Below are positions 55,420 to 63,977 of a DNA stretch of 64,000 nucleotides, piece by piece. The position numbers were made by a program, and so were the translations under genes. Below the pieces are notes generated by a model. That model did no database searches, had not been told where the DNA came from, and was given only the letters and a program-made list of their open reading frames with translations. The stretch covers positions 40,625-104,624 of the forward strand of contig NZ_LCYG01000045.1 in NCBI RefSeq assembly GCF_001017175.1, given 5' to 3'. Positions within the stretch are counted from its first letter, which is position 1. Each line of letters opens with the position of its first letter. Source of the stretch: Microvirga vignae (GTDB lineage: Bacteria; Pseudomonadota; Alphaproteobacteria; Rhizobiales; Beijerinckiaceae).

Positions 55420-56907
55420 ATGCCCCATTCCAGCTCCAGCACTCTGCGCGTCTATGCTTCGGACGATCAACGAGACGACGCCCGCATGTTCGATTTGGCA
55501 CCCGTATCTCTGTGGCTGGAAGATTACAGCGGCCTGAAGCAGCTTTTCCAGGAGTGGCGGGCCGACGGCGTGACTTCGCTGAGGGCGCATCTTGAGGCCG
55601 ATCCCGAGCGCGTCCGCGCTTGTTCGAGCCGTATTCGCGTCATCAAGGTCAATCGCAAGACACTCAGTCTGTTCGAGGCCGAGAGTCTGACACATCTGGT
55701 TGACAATCTCTCTCAGATTTTCCGTGCCGACATGCTCAAGACCCATATCGATGAGCTGGTTCAGTTATGGGAGGGCAAGCTCGAGTTCGGCAGCAATACC
55801 GTCAACTACGCCCTTTCGGGAAAGCGCCTTGACATTCAGCTGAAGGGGACGATCCTGCCGGGACATGAGGACAGCTGGAACCGCGTTCTCGTTGCCATCG
55901 AGGATGTGACGGAAAGGGAAACAGCACGTCGCGAACTGGCGGTCAGCGAGTCCTACGCGCGCGGCCTCTTCGAACACTCTCCTGTGTCGCTGTGGGTTGA
56001 GGACTTCAGCGCAGTCAAGCAATTGCTTGAGGATGTACGGCGGCAGGGAATCAGCAACTTTCGTACCTTTACGGACGTTCATCCGGAATTCGTCTCCCGC
56101 TGCATGAGCGAGATCCGCGTCATCGACGTGAACCGGCACACACTCGAGCTCTTTGCTGCGCCTGATAAGAAGACCCTGCTGAGCAATCTCGGTGAGGTTT
56201 TCCGAGAGGAGATGCAGGAGCACTTCCGGGAGCAGCTCATCGATCTCTGGCATGGCAGAATTTTCCAGCAGCGGGAGGTGGTGAACTACTCCCTGGCCGG
56301 CGACGAACTTCACCTGCACCTGCAGTTTTCCGTTCTGCCCGGCTACGAACAGGATTGGTCGCTCGTCCAGGTTGCGCTGACGGATATCACGGCCCGCAAG
56401 CGCGCCGAGGCCTATCTGGAATATCTCGGTAAGCACGATGTCCTGACCAAGCTCTACAACCGTTCCTTCTTTGTCGATGAGCTCAATCGTCTTGAGCGCA
56501 AGGGGCCGTTTCCGTTGACAGTGGTCATCATCGATCTCAACGGATTAAAGACGGCGAACGATCAGCTGGGTCATGCAGCCGGTGATGCGTTGCTGCGCCG
56601 TGCGGGCGAGGTGCTCAACAAAGCGGTTGACAAGCCTTCGTGCGCGGCTCGCATCGGCGGCGATGAGTTCGCCCTGCTGCTGCCGGGAACGGAGGAGCGA
56701 GACGCCAAGGTGGTCCTGGAGAGCATTGAGAATCTGCTCGAGGTCAACAACCAGTTCTACACCGGTCTTCCGCTCAGTTTTTCCATGGGACTGGCGACCA
56801 GCGAGCCTGGCGAGCGGCTGGAATCCGTGGTGAAGCGCGCCGATCTGCGTATGTATGAGGCCAAACGTGCTTACTACGCCACTCTGCAGAGGAACGGTGG
56901 CGTTTGA
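55420..56907 (+). CDS. Diguanylate cyclase with two tandem PAS-like sensor domains
   Basis: A 495-residue cytoplasmic protein. Residues ~22-168 and ~183-320 are clear duplicates: LAPVSLWLEDYSGLKQLF and HSPVSLWVEDFSAVKQLL, IRVIKVNRKTLSLF and IRVIDVNRHTLELF, ILPGHEDSWNRVLVAIEDVT and VLPGYEQDWSLVQVALTDIT. Each has PAS-like form. A GGDEF domain follows, with ARIGGDEFALLLPGT, so cyclic di-GMP synthesis is likely. The usual RxxD inhibitory site before GGDEF is not seen. No membrane helix is present. It lies alone after the broken BTLCP gene and converges on the Gre-factor gene. Confidence 0.92.
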   Translation: MPHSSSSTLRVYASDDQRDDARMFDLAPVSLWLEDYSGLKQLFQEWRADGVTSLRAHLEADPERVRACSSRIRVIKVNRKTLSLFEAESLTHLVDNLSQIFRADMLKTHIDELVQLWEGKLEFGSNTVNYALSGKRLDIQLKGTILPGHEDSWNRVLVAIEDVTERETARRELAVSESYARGLFEHSPVSLWVEDFSAVKQLLEDVRRQGISNFRTFTDVHPEFVSRCMSEIRVIDVNRHTLELFAAPDKKTLLSNLGEVFREEMQEHFREQLIDLWHGRIFQQREVVNYSLAGDELHLHLQFSVLPGYEQDWSLVQVALTDITARKRAEAYLEYLGKHDVLTKLYNRSFFVDELNRLERKGPFPLTVVIIDLNGLKTANDQLGHAAGDALLRRAGEVLNKAVDKPSCAARIGGDEFALLLPGTEERDAKVVLESIENLLEVNNQFYTGLPLSFSMGLATSEPGERLESVVKRADLRMYEAKRAYYATLQRNGGV

Positions 56908-56920
56908 AGCCGACTGATCT

Positions 56921-57388
56921 TCAGGCCGCTATTGTGATGATTTCGGCTTGCGTTAACCCTAAAGGAATGACGTCGCCGACCTCTTTTCCCATGAGGGCCT
57001 GGGCGAGTGGTGAGACATAGGAGATGGTTCCCTTCGCGGGATCGGCCTCGTCCTCACCTACGATCCGATAAGTCTGTTGCCGCCCATCCTCGCGCTCGAT
57101 GGTCACGAGGGTGCCAAAACGGACGTGGGCCGTGTCGGTGGGAGGAGGCACGACTACGGCCGAAACGCGCCTGGCCGACCAATAGCGCAGATCGCGTGAG
57201 AGGCGCGCCATTTCGGCCTTGTCATCGGTGGCCTTCGCTTCCTCAAGGCGCTGTTCCAGGGTTCGGATCTCGGCATCCATCTGGGCAAGTCCCGATGGCG
57301 TGACGAGATGATGCGGGCTCAAGGTCCGATCAGGCAGATCCTCAAAAGCTTCGCCACCTTCAGACTCGCGAACAAAGGCACGACTCAT
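56921..57388 (-). CDS. GreA/GreB-family transcription elongation factor
   Basis: A 155-residue protein. The N-terminal ~30 residues (MSRAFVRESEGG, LPDRTLSPHHLVTPSGL) are typical of an alphaproteobacterial GreB-like form. A coiled coil follows with acidic tip residues near EEAKATDDKAEM, then the C-terminal FKBP-like domain (GTLVTIERED, YRIVGEDEADPAKGTISYVSPLAQALMGKEVGDV). Gre factors rescue backtracked RNA polymerase. GGAGGAAG before the ATG is a strong ribosome-binding site. It lies 65 bases after livM on the same strand. Confidence 0.9.
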   Translation of the reverse strand: MSRAFVRESEGGEAFEDLPDRTLSPHHLVTPSGLAQMDAEIRTLEQRLEEAKATDDKAEMARLSRDLRYWSARRVSAVVVPPPTDTAHVRFGTLVTIEREDGRQQTYRIVGEDEADPAKGTISYVSPLAQALMGKEVGDVIPLGLTQAEIITIAA

Positions 57389-57453
57389 AGGCGCTTCCTC
57401 CGCTCTTTCGAAGAAAACGCTGTAACTCGGCTAAGTTTCCGCGCCTCAGGTCT

Positions 57454-58572
57454 TTATTGCTCAGCCTGTCGCAAGCGTCCCACGATGCCGCCTGGGAACG
57501 CGTAGACGCTGATGACGAAGAGCGCACCGAGCCAGAGCAGCCACCGATCCGGGTGGATCAGGTTTGGCAGCACCGGCACCCCGGCGAGCGCCTTGCTTCC
57601 GGCCTCCATGAGAACCTGCAGGTAGCTCTGGGCGAGAACGAAGAGAGAGGCGCCGATCACAGAACCATACATCGTTCCCATGCCGCCGATGACGACCATG
57701 AGCAGAATGTCGATCATGATGGAGAAGGAGAGCGTGGTATCCGGACCATTGTAACGCAGCCACAGGGCCATGAGGGCACCGGCCACCGTGGCGATGAGAG
57801 CCGAGATGACGGAGGCTGTCGTACGATACGCCACCACACGATAGCCCAAAGCCTCGGCACGGAACTCGTTCTCGCGGATCGCCTGCAGCACGCGGCCGAA
57901 CGGAGAATTCACGATGCGCAGAAGCAGAAGGAACATCAGGAGGGCGACGAAGAACAACATGTAAAAGGCAATGAGACGCCCATTGATGGCGACGCCAAGG
58001 ATTGGCTCGGACAAAAGCCTGAAGGCTGGGCGCAACTCATTCGGCAACTGGAACGATAGGCCATCTTCGCCACCAGTGATGCCGGAAAGCTGGGAGGCGA
58101 GAACCGCCATAGCGGAGGCCACGGCCAGCGTAATCATCGAGAAAAAAATCGCACGCACACGCAGCGACAGGAGGCCAATCGCAACAGCCAACACAGCGGA
58201 GAGCACAAGAGCCGCAGCGAGGCCGATAGCAACAGAGGTCCAGGTGGGACCAAGACGCTCAAGCGCGATGGCAATGCCGTAGCCGCCGATGCCGAAGAAC
58301 ATCGTATGAGCGAAAGAGACAATCCCGGTATAGCCGAGCAACAGATCGTAGCTGGCAACGAGCACGATGAAGACGCAGATCTTGGCCGCCGTGCTCAATG
58401 GCTGGCTGCCGGAAAACAGGAACGGCGTTGCCGCCAACACCACCAGAATGGCGAGCAGGATAAAGGTCAGCACCTTCGAGCGCGGCATGTCCGAGGACAG
58501 GATGCCGCTCAAAGCACCGCCGCTCTTGCGGGTCTCATCAAAGGCGAGGGGCAGGGCAGGGGATGTGCTCAT
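57454..58572 (-). CDS. livM: Branched-chain-amino-acid-type ABC transporter permease LivM
   Basis: A 372-residue membrane protein of the LivM family with about ten helices; YDLLLGYTGIVSFAHTMFFGIGGYG and GGMGTMYGSVIGASLFVL are family motifs. The real start is the ATG at 58572, overlapping livH by 4 bases; the longer frame to 58818 lies over livH. It forms the channel with LivH. The substrate may be branched-chain amino acids or another small amino acid or amide. Confidence 0.92.
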   Translation of the reverse strand: MSTSPALPLAFDETRKSGGALSGILSSDMPRSKVLTFILLAILVVLAATPFLFSGSQPLSTAAKICVFIVLVASYDLLLGYTGIVSFAHTMFFGIGGYGIAIALERLGPTWTSVAIGLAAALVLSAVLAVAIGLLSLRVRAIFFSMITLAVASAMAVLASQLSGITGGEDGLSFQLPNELRPAFRLLSEPILGVAINGRLIAFYMLFFVALLMFLLLLRIVNSPFGRVLQAIRENEFRAEALGYRVVAYRTTASVISALIATVAGALMALWLRYNGPDTTLSFSIMIDILLMVVIGGMGTMYGSVIGASLFVLAQSYLQVLMEAGSKALAGVPVLPNLIHPDRWLLWLGALFVISVYAFPGGIVGRLRQAEQ

Positions 58573-59594
58573 CGACGCGCTACCGGAAAGAGGCCCTGCG
58601 GACGCCAGATCAGCACGAGGGCCATGACGAGGATGTTGGAGATCAAGGCGAGCTTCGGCTCGAGGAAGCCGACATAGTTGGCCACCAGCGCGACCAGGAT
58701 GGAACCGACAAAGCAGCCGCCAACAGAGCCGAGGCCGCCGATGATGATGACGATGAACACCAGCACCATCACCTCCATACCCATGCCGGCGGTGAGCGTC
58801 TGGCGATAGAAGGCCCACATGACACCGCCGAGGCCGGCAAGTGCTGAGCCTGCTACGAACACGCTGACAAAGAGGCGGCGGATGCGATAACCCAGCGCCT
58901 CGACCATCTCAGGATTCTCGACGCCCGCGCGGATCAGAAGGCCAATGCGAGTACGGTTGAGCAGCAGCTGCATGCCGATGAACACTACCAGGCCGATGCC
59001 CACTGCCACGACGCGATAACGCTCCATAACGATATCGCCGATGACGAAGGCGCCACGCAGGGTTTGCGGCAGTGGGAGCGGGATGGGCGAAGCGCCCCAG
59101 ATGGCGTGAATCGCCTGCTCGGCCACGATCAGACCGCCCATGGTCACCAGGATCTGCTTGAGATGGCTGCCATAGACAGGACGCACGATGACGCGCTCGA
59201 AAATCGCGCCAACGACGCCAGTGACGCCCATGGCGGCGAGAATGCACAGGAGCAGCAGACCAAGATTCAGCCACACCGAGTCCGCTTGCCCCCAGCCAGC
59301 GAGCGGACCGAGGACGAGAAGAGTCGCATAGGCCCCAAGCGAGATGAAGACGCCGTGGCCGAAATTGATGATGTCCATGAGACCGAACACCAGCGTGAGA
59401 CCGGACGCCATGAGAAAGATCATCATGCCCATCGCAAGGCCCGCGACGGTAAGCGTCACCCAGGTCGAGCCGCTGCCGACGAAGGGTAGAGCAAGGAGCG
59501 CGAGCGCGGGAACGAGCGCGAGCGGCAGCCAATCCGTTTTGTTGCGCGGAAGCGGCTCAGGCGATGCAGTAGGTTCAACAGCCATATCGATCAT
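58569..59594 (-). CDS. livH: Branched-chain-amino-acid-type ABC transporter permease LivH
   Basis: A 341-residue membrane protein of the LivH family. FGLMDIINFGHGVFISLGAYATLL and GGLGSVGGCFVGSILVALVAN are its motifs. It overlaps livF by 4 bases at its start and livM by 4 bases at its end. It lacks the long N-terminal domain seen in UrtB at 20.4 kb, so this is not a second urea system. Confidence 0.93.
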   Translation of the reverse strand: MIDMAVEPTASPEPLPRNKTDWLPLALVPALALLALPFVGSGSTWVTLTVAGLAMGMMIFLMASGLTLVFGLMDIINFGHGVFISLGAYATLLVLGPLAGWGQADSVWLNLGLLLLCILAAMGVTGVVGAIFERVIVRPVYGSHLKQILVTMGGLIVAEQAIHAIWGASPIPLPLPQTLRGAFVIGDIVMERYRVVAVGIGLVVFIGMQLLLNRTRIGLLIRAGVENPEMVEALGYRIRRLFVSVFVAGSALAGLGGVMWAFYRQTLTAGMGMEVMVLVFIVIIIGGLGSVGGCFVGSILVALVANYVGFLEPKLALISNILVMALVLIWRPQGLFPVARR

Positions 59595-60316
59595 TGGTGA
59601 GCATCCAGGGAGAGGCCGAGCAGGCGCTGCTGCAGATTCTTGTCCGTCACCAGCTCGCTCATGGCGCCGGAATGCACGATGCGTCCATCATCCATCACGA
59701 CGACATTGTCGCCGAGGGCGGAGGCCGCATAGAAATTCTGCTCCACGAGCAAGATCGTCTCGCCTGCCGCTTTAAGAGCCTTGAAGGCCTCGATCATGTT
59801 GCGCACCATCACGGGCGCGAGGCCCTTGGTGGGCTCGTCGATGAGCAGAAGGCGGCGCGCCTCGGCAATCGCGCGGGCAATGGCGAGCATCTGCTTCTGG
59901 CCGCCGGAGAGATTGCCCGCAGGAAGATTCCAGAACCGCTTGAGCGCCGGGAAGAGGCCGAGCATCCAATCGAGACGCGCAGAATCCACCGGGCCGCTAC
60001 GGGCAGCGAGCACGATGTTCTCTCGCACGGTGAGATCCGTGAAGATGCCCATGGATTCCGGCACGTATCCAATTCCGGCACGTGCGATATCCGGCGTGCT
60101 GTTCTTCGTGATGTCCTTGCCGTCGAACCGGATGGCCCCGGACGATGCCTGCCACAGGCCCATGATCGTGCGCAGAGTCGTCGTCTTGCCGGCGCCATTG
60201 CGGCCGAGCAGCATGGTGAGCTGGCCTGCGGGAACGGCAAAGTCGACACCGTGCAGAATGTGATACGGCCCAATATGCGTGTGAACGCCGGATAGCTGCA
60301 GCAGAGGCTCAGCCAT
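59591..60316 (-). CDS. livF: Branched-chain-amino-acid-type ABC transporter ATPase LivF
   Basis: A 241-residue ATPase with Walker A GRNGAGKTT, signature LSGGQKQMLAIARA and Walker B LLLIDEPTKGLAPV, followed by LVEQNFYAA, the LivF pattern. It overlaps livG by 8 bases and livH by 4. It works as a heterodimer with LivG. Confidence 0.94.
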   Translation of the reverse strand: MAEPLLQLSGVHTHIGPYHILHGVDFAVPAGQLTMLLGRNGAGKTTTLRTIMGLWQASSGAIRFDGKDITKNSTPDIARAGIGYVPESMGIFTDLTVRENIVLAARSGPVDSARLDWMLGLFPALKRFWNLPAGNLSGGQKQMLAIARAIAEARRLLLIDEPTKGLAPVMVRNMIEAFKALKAAGETILLVEQNFYAASALGDNVVVMDDGRIVHSGAMSELVTDKNLQQRLLGLSLDAHQ

Positions 60317-61103
60317 TCGCTACCTCCACGCCCAGATAAGCTTCCTGCACCACGGGCGAGGCGATGACCTCGGCTGGATCGCCATCAGCCACGAGAGTGC
60401 CGTTGTGCAGCACGATGATGCGATCGGCAAGCGAGCGGACTACGTCCATCTTGTGCTCCACGAGAAGTACGGTCGCGTCGCTACGCTGCTTGATGTTGTG
60501 AATGAGTTCGAGGACCGTCGGCACCTCATCGACGCTCATGCCGGCGGTGGGCTCATCGAACATGAAAACCTTGGGCTCCATCGCGATGAGCAGCGCGACT
60601 TCGAGCTTGCGCTGATCGCCATGTGAAAGCGCCTTCGGTGCGATGTGGCGCTTGTCGCTCAAGCGCACGCGCTCAAGGATCTCTTCCGCCTTCGCGATGA
60701 GATCGCGGCGACTGTTCCAGACCTTCAGCAGGGACCAACCCGCCTCGGCGCGGCTTTGCACGGCAAGGCGCACGTTCTCCAGCGCAGTCAGTTCCGGGAA
60801 GAGGTTGGTGAGCTGAAAGGCGCGGCCTAGGCCGCGCTTAGCGCGGGCAGACGGCGGTAGGAAGGTGATGTCCTCTCCCTCGACCAGAACCTGTCCCGAC
60901 GTGGCGCACAACTGGCCGGAGATCAGGTTGAAATAGGTAGTCTTGCCAGCGCCGTTCGGGCCGACAATGGCTGTCAGTGTGCCAGGGGAGAACTGGCACG
61001 ACACGTTGTTGACGGCCACATGGCCGCCGAAGCGAATGGTAAGCCCGCGCGTTTCAAGCGCGGGCGTTGTCGTGGCTGATGATGTCACAGTTGGCTTACG
61101 CAT
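60309..61103 (-). CDS. livG: Branched-chain-amino-acid-type ABC transporter ATPase LivG
   Basis: A 264-residue ATPase with Walker A GPNGAGKTTYF, signature LSHGDQRKLEVAL, Walker B VFMFDEPTAGM and the histidine in LLVEHKMD. The start is taken as the ATG at 61103, which lies in the outer arm of a palindrome; the frame stays open through both palindromes to 61202, so a few N-terminal residues are uncertain. It is preceded by livK. Confidence 0.92.
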   Translation of the reverse strand: MRKPTVTSSATTTPALETRGLTIRFGGHVAVNNVSCQFSPGTLTAIVGPNGAGKTTYFNLISGQLCATSGQVLVEGEDITFLPPSARAKRGLGRAFQLTNLFPELTALENVRLAVQSRAEAGWSLLKVWNSRRDLIAKAEEILERVRLSDKRHIAPKALSHGDQRKLEVALLIAMEPKVFMFDEPTAGMSVDEVPTVLELIHNIKQRSDATVLLVEHKMDVVRSLADRIIVLHNGTLVADGDPAEVIASPVVQEAYLGVEVANG

Positions 61104-61146
61104 CGGACCCAAAAGTGCAAGCCCACTTTTGGGATCGATCCGATGC
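61100..61146. repeat. REP-like palindrome 1 between livK and livG
   Basis: GCATCGGA (61100-61107) pairs with TCCGATGC (61139-61146), and inside CCCAAAAGTG (61108-61117) pairs with CACTTTTGGG (61124-61133) around a 6-base loop. The outer arm contains the livG start codon. This resembles interspersed palindromes common in Rhizobiales genomes. Confidence 0.7.
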
Positions 61147-61160
61147 TCCCTTTTTACGCG

Positions 61161-61209
61161 GCGCATCGTTGGATGCGGAAAACCGGGCCTACTTTTCCGC
61201 ACGATGCGC
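61161..61209. repeat. REP-like palindrome 2 at the livK stop codon
   Basis: GCGCATCGT (61161-61169) pairs with ACGATGCGC (61201-61209), and GCGGAAAA (61175-61182) pairs with TTTTCCGC (61193-61200). It shares the layout and the GCATCG/CGATGC ends with palindrome 1. The livK stop codon lies at its edge. Confidence 0.7.
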
Positions 61210-62399
61210 TAGCGCTTGTTGCGAACCGGAATGGGCATCTTGTCGGCAGGGATCGTGGCGACGAGATCGAGCAGGTCGTTCGCGTCCTTGCCGCTGGCCT
61301 TGACCTTGAAGTGATACATAGCCTGCAGCGCCTGGTGATCTTCCTTGCGGAAGCTCATGGTGCCCTTTGGCGTCTCGAAGCTCATGCCTTCCATGGCCTT
61401 GATCAGCTTCTCGGTGTCGGTGCCGCCGGCCTTCTCGATCGCGGTGACGACAGCGGAAGCAGCGGCGAAACCGCCTGCGGTGAAGAAGTCCGGCGGAGCG
61501 TTGAAGCGCTTCTGGTGCTCGGCGACGAGCCAGTCGTTCATCGCGTTCTTCGGGAAGGCATAGTAGTAGTACACGGCGCCTTCCATACCGGGATAGTTCT
61601 TGTAGATCTGCATGACGGGCAGGATGTTACCGCCGGGCGCGATCTCGATGCCGAAACGCTCAGGCTTCAGGTCGGCGATCTTCGGCAGTGGATGCTGACC
61701 GGCCCAGATGATGTTGATGATCTTTTTGCCCGGCTTGTCCTTCAGCGCGTCGAAGATGCGCTGAGCGGAGGCGGTAAAATCCGTGGCGTTCTGAGGTGTA
61801 TATTCCTCGAACACGACCTTCGCGTTCGGGCGGATCTCGGCGAGCGCGTTCTTGAGAGCAGCTACGCCGTCCTTGCCGAAGGCGTAGTCCTGCGCGAGCG
61901 TCGCAATGGAAACATCGCCGCTGGCCGGAATGGCTGCCGCGGCGCCATAGGCATCCTGGGTGGAGTTGCGGGCCGTGCGGAAGATGAAGCGATTCCACTT
62001 CTCGCCGGTGATCGCATCAGCCACGGCGGGCTCGACGATCAGCACTTTGCCGTTCTCTTCTGCAACGGGAAGCATCGCGAGCGCCGCAGCGGAGGAGGTT
62101 GTGCCGACAGCGATGTCGACATTGTCGTCGTTATAAGCCTGCTCCAGCAGCGTCTTTGCGAGATCGGCCTTCAGCTGGTCGTCCTTCACGATCACGGAGA
62201 TCTTGCGACCGTTCAGCGCCATGGTGCCCTTGGTGAGGTACTCAAGGCCCATCATGAAGCCGGCTTCGGTTTGCTTCGCGTAAGCCTCGAGCGGACCAGT
62301 TTTGCCGGCGATCAGAGCAATTTTGATATCCTGGGCAAAAGCCGCAGTGGCGAACAGAATTCCTGCCGTTGCGGCAGTGATTTTGAGCTTGAGGCGCAT
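61209..62399 (-). CDS. livK: ABC transporter substrate-binding protein, LivK-type
   Basis: A 396-residue periplasmic protein with a signal peptide ending ATAAFAQDIK. The mature protein has IKIALIAGKTGPLEAYAKQ, VGTTSSAAALAMLPVAEENG and FIFRTARNSTQDAYG, the pattern of Leu/Ile/Val-type binding proteins. The ATG at 62399 follows GGGAG; the frame is open to 62567 but without other signs. Ligand cannot be told from the sequence; amide or aromatic compounds are also bound by this family. First gene of the liv operon. Confidence 0.92.
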   Translation of the reverse strand: MRLKLKITAATAGILFATAAFAQDIKIALIAGKTGPLEAYAKQTEAGFMMGLEYLTKGTMALNGRKISVIVKDDQLKADLAKTLLEQAYNDDNVDIAVGTTSSAAALAMLPVAEENGKVLIVEPAVADAITGEKWNRFIFRTARNSTQDAYGAAAAIPASGDVSIATLAQDYAFGKDGVAALKNALAEIRPNAKVVFEEYTPQNATDFTASAQRIFDALKDKPGKKIINIIWAGQHPLPKIADLKPERFGIEIAPGGNILPVMQIYKNYPGMEGAVYYYYAFPKNAMNDWLVAEHQKRFNAPPDFFTAGGFAAASAVVTAIEKAGGTDTEKLIKAMEGMSFETPKGTMSFRKEDHQALQAMYHFKVKASGKDANDLLDLVATIPADKMPIPVRNKR

Positions 62400-62429
62400 C
62401 GCACTCCCCATGTGTGTTTTTGTTGCACC

Positions 62430-62458
62430 ATTGACGGTCCCGTGGCGGAAACTGTCAA
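62430..62458 (-). promoter_or_regulatory. Possible sigma70-type promoter of the liv operon
   Basis: Read leftward, CTTGACA with TTGACA at 62458-62453 is a perfect -35; 17 bases on lies GTCAAT (62435-62430), a poor -10. The start would be near 62423, 24 bases before livK. Confidence 0.4.
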
Positions 62459-62502
62459 GCGCGATTGTTGGGCAGTCTGTGGAGAGCGCGTTGGTCTTTG
62501 GG

Positions 62503-63438
62503 TTAAGCCTCCGGCAGCACGGGCTCCTCGATATCCTTAGGTACGCGCCCGCGGCGTGCGGCTTCACGTTCGAGAAGCAGCAGAGCCAGACCTGCCGTAC
62601 AGATCACGGCTGCGCCCACCAGAGTCCAGAACTCGACGATGTCGCCGAAGGCGAGGTAACCCAGCACGATCGCCCAGATGATGAGCGTATACTGGTATGG
62701 CGCGACGACAGAGGCCGGAGCAATTTTCAGCGAGCGGTTGACGCAGGCGTGAGCCACCATCGACACGATCCCCAGCAGGAAGAGGCCAGCCAGATCGAGC
62801 CATCCTGGCGTGACCCATGCGAAAGGCGCGACGGCGATGCCGAAGATCAGGTTGCCGAGCATCTGGCCCAAGACCAGCGTGCCGTCGTCGGTGTCCCGCA
62901 GCTTGCGGGTGGTGATCATCAGTAGCGAATAGAACACGCTGCCGGCCAGAGCGATGGAGGCGGGCCACGAGATCGTCGCGGGCGAGGGACGTAGCGCAAT
63001 CAGCACGCCGATGAAGCCGACGCCGATGGCGAGGATGCGAGGTTTGTCGATCTTCTCGCCGAGCCAAAACACCGCGAAGGCGGCCACGTAAATGGGGCCC
63101 GCGAGATAATAGGTCATCACGTCAGCCAGCGGCAGATAGGTGACGGCCCAGTAGAAGCATGCGACCTCGAAGGTCGAGAGCAGGATGCGGACGGCGTGGA
63201 GACCCGGTTGTGGCGGAACTTTAAGCGGAATATTCTGCCGGTGCATGAGCGGCAGAAGAATCGCCAACGCAGCAATGCTGCGCAATAGCAGAACCTGGCC
63301 GACGGAATAGGTGGCAACGAGCCATTTGCCCATTACATCATTGACGGAAAACATGAATGTGCCGAGCAGCATCAGGCCGATGCCGACGAGCGCGCCCGAA
63401 CGCACCATTTTCGCGGATTGGGAGGCAGAGTGACTCAT
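62503..63438 (-). CDS. EamA/DMT-family transporter
   Basis: A 311-residue membrane protein with ten hydrophobic segments in two EamA halves. SVNDVMGKWLVATYSVGQVLLLRS begins the first half; PYQYTLIIWAIVLGYLAFGD in the second is the family motif. Such proteins export or exchange metabolites such as amino acids or purines; the substrate is unknown. ATGs at 63447 and 63438 are possible starts, with no clear ribosome-binding site. It ends 103 bases before livK on the same strand. Confidence 0.9.
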   Translation of the reverse strand: MSHSASQSAKMVRSGALVGIGLMLLGTFMFSVNDVMGKWLVATYSVGQVLLLRSIAALAILLPLMHRQNIPLKVPPQPGLHAVRILLSTFEVACFYWAVTYLPLADVMTYYLAGPIYVAAFAVFWLGEKIDKPRILAIGVGFIGVLIALRPSPATISWPASIALAGSVFYSLLMITTRKLRDTDDGTLVLGQMLGNLIFGIAVAPFAWVTPGWLDLAGLFLLGIVSMVAHACVNRSLKIAPASVVAPYQYTLIIWAIVLGYLAFGDIVEFWTLVGAAVICTAGLALLLLEREAARRGRVPKDIEEPVLPEA

Positions 63439-63521
63439 GGGCCGCATACATGGGGGAAGCCGGCGGAATTCACAAGAGGTTTGAAACCTGTCTTAATGCG
63501 TTCAGGGCTGGAGGCGATGTC

Positions 63522-63977
63522 ATGAACGATCGAGCACCGGAGGATCCCGGTATCGAGGAGCGGGTGCGCGGGAGTTTCACAAAGCAGGGGCTCATGGAGA
63601 CCCTGGGCGCGTCGATAGCTCACGTGTCTCCAGGGCTGGTGCAAATCGCAATGCCCACCTCGCCAAGTGTATCGCAGCAGCACGGCTTCGTGCACGCGGG
63701 TGCCGTGGCGAGTATTGCGGATTCCGCCGCGGGCTATGCGGCCCTGACCCTGATGCCTTCTGGCGCGGGCGTCCTCACGGTCGAGTTCAAGATCAATCTT
63801 CTCGCGCCCGCTATCGGTAGTCGGCTTGTGGCGCGTGGGCGGGTCGTCAAAGCGGGGCGGACAATCACGCTCGCACAAGCGGATGTCTTTGCCGAGAACG
63901 GAGGGCAAGAGAAGCTCATTGCTGTTCTAACCGCCACTTTGATGACGATTCAGGGGCGCGATGGTGTGGGCGATTAG
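63522..63977 (+). CDS. PaaI-family thioesterase (hotdog fold)
   Basis: A 151-residue protein with the hotdog-fold motif QQHGFVHAGAVASIADSAAGYAAL, where the histidine-glycine and aspartate positions are typical of PaaI-type acyl-CoA thioesterases, and TVEFKINLLAPAIGSRLVARGRVVKAGRT. The ATG at 63522 has GGAGG seven bases upstream; the longer frame to 63357 lies over the EamA gene. The acyl group is unknown. Confidence 0.9.
   Translation: MNDRAPEDPGIEERVRGSFTKQGLMETLGASIAHVSPGLVQIAMPTSPSVSQQHGFVHAGAVASIADSAAGYAALTLMPSGAGVLTVEFKINLLAPAIGSRLVARGRVVKAGRTITLAQADVFAENGGQEKLIAVLTATLMTIQGRDGVGD

Noticed and set aside
61143..62540. 465-residue plus-strand frame opposite livK
   Set aside because: Antisense of livK, which has signal peptide and family motifs; it also runs through both palindromes.
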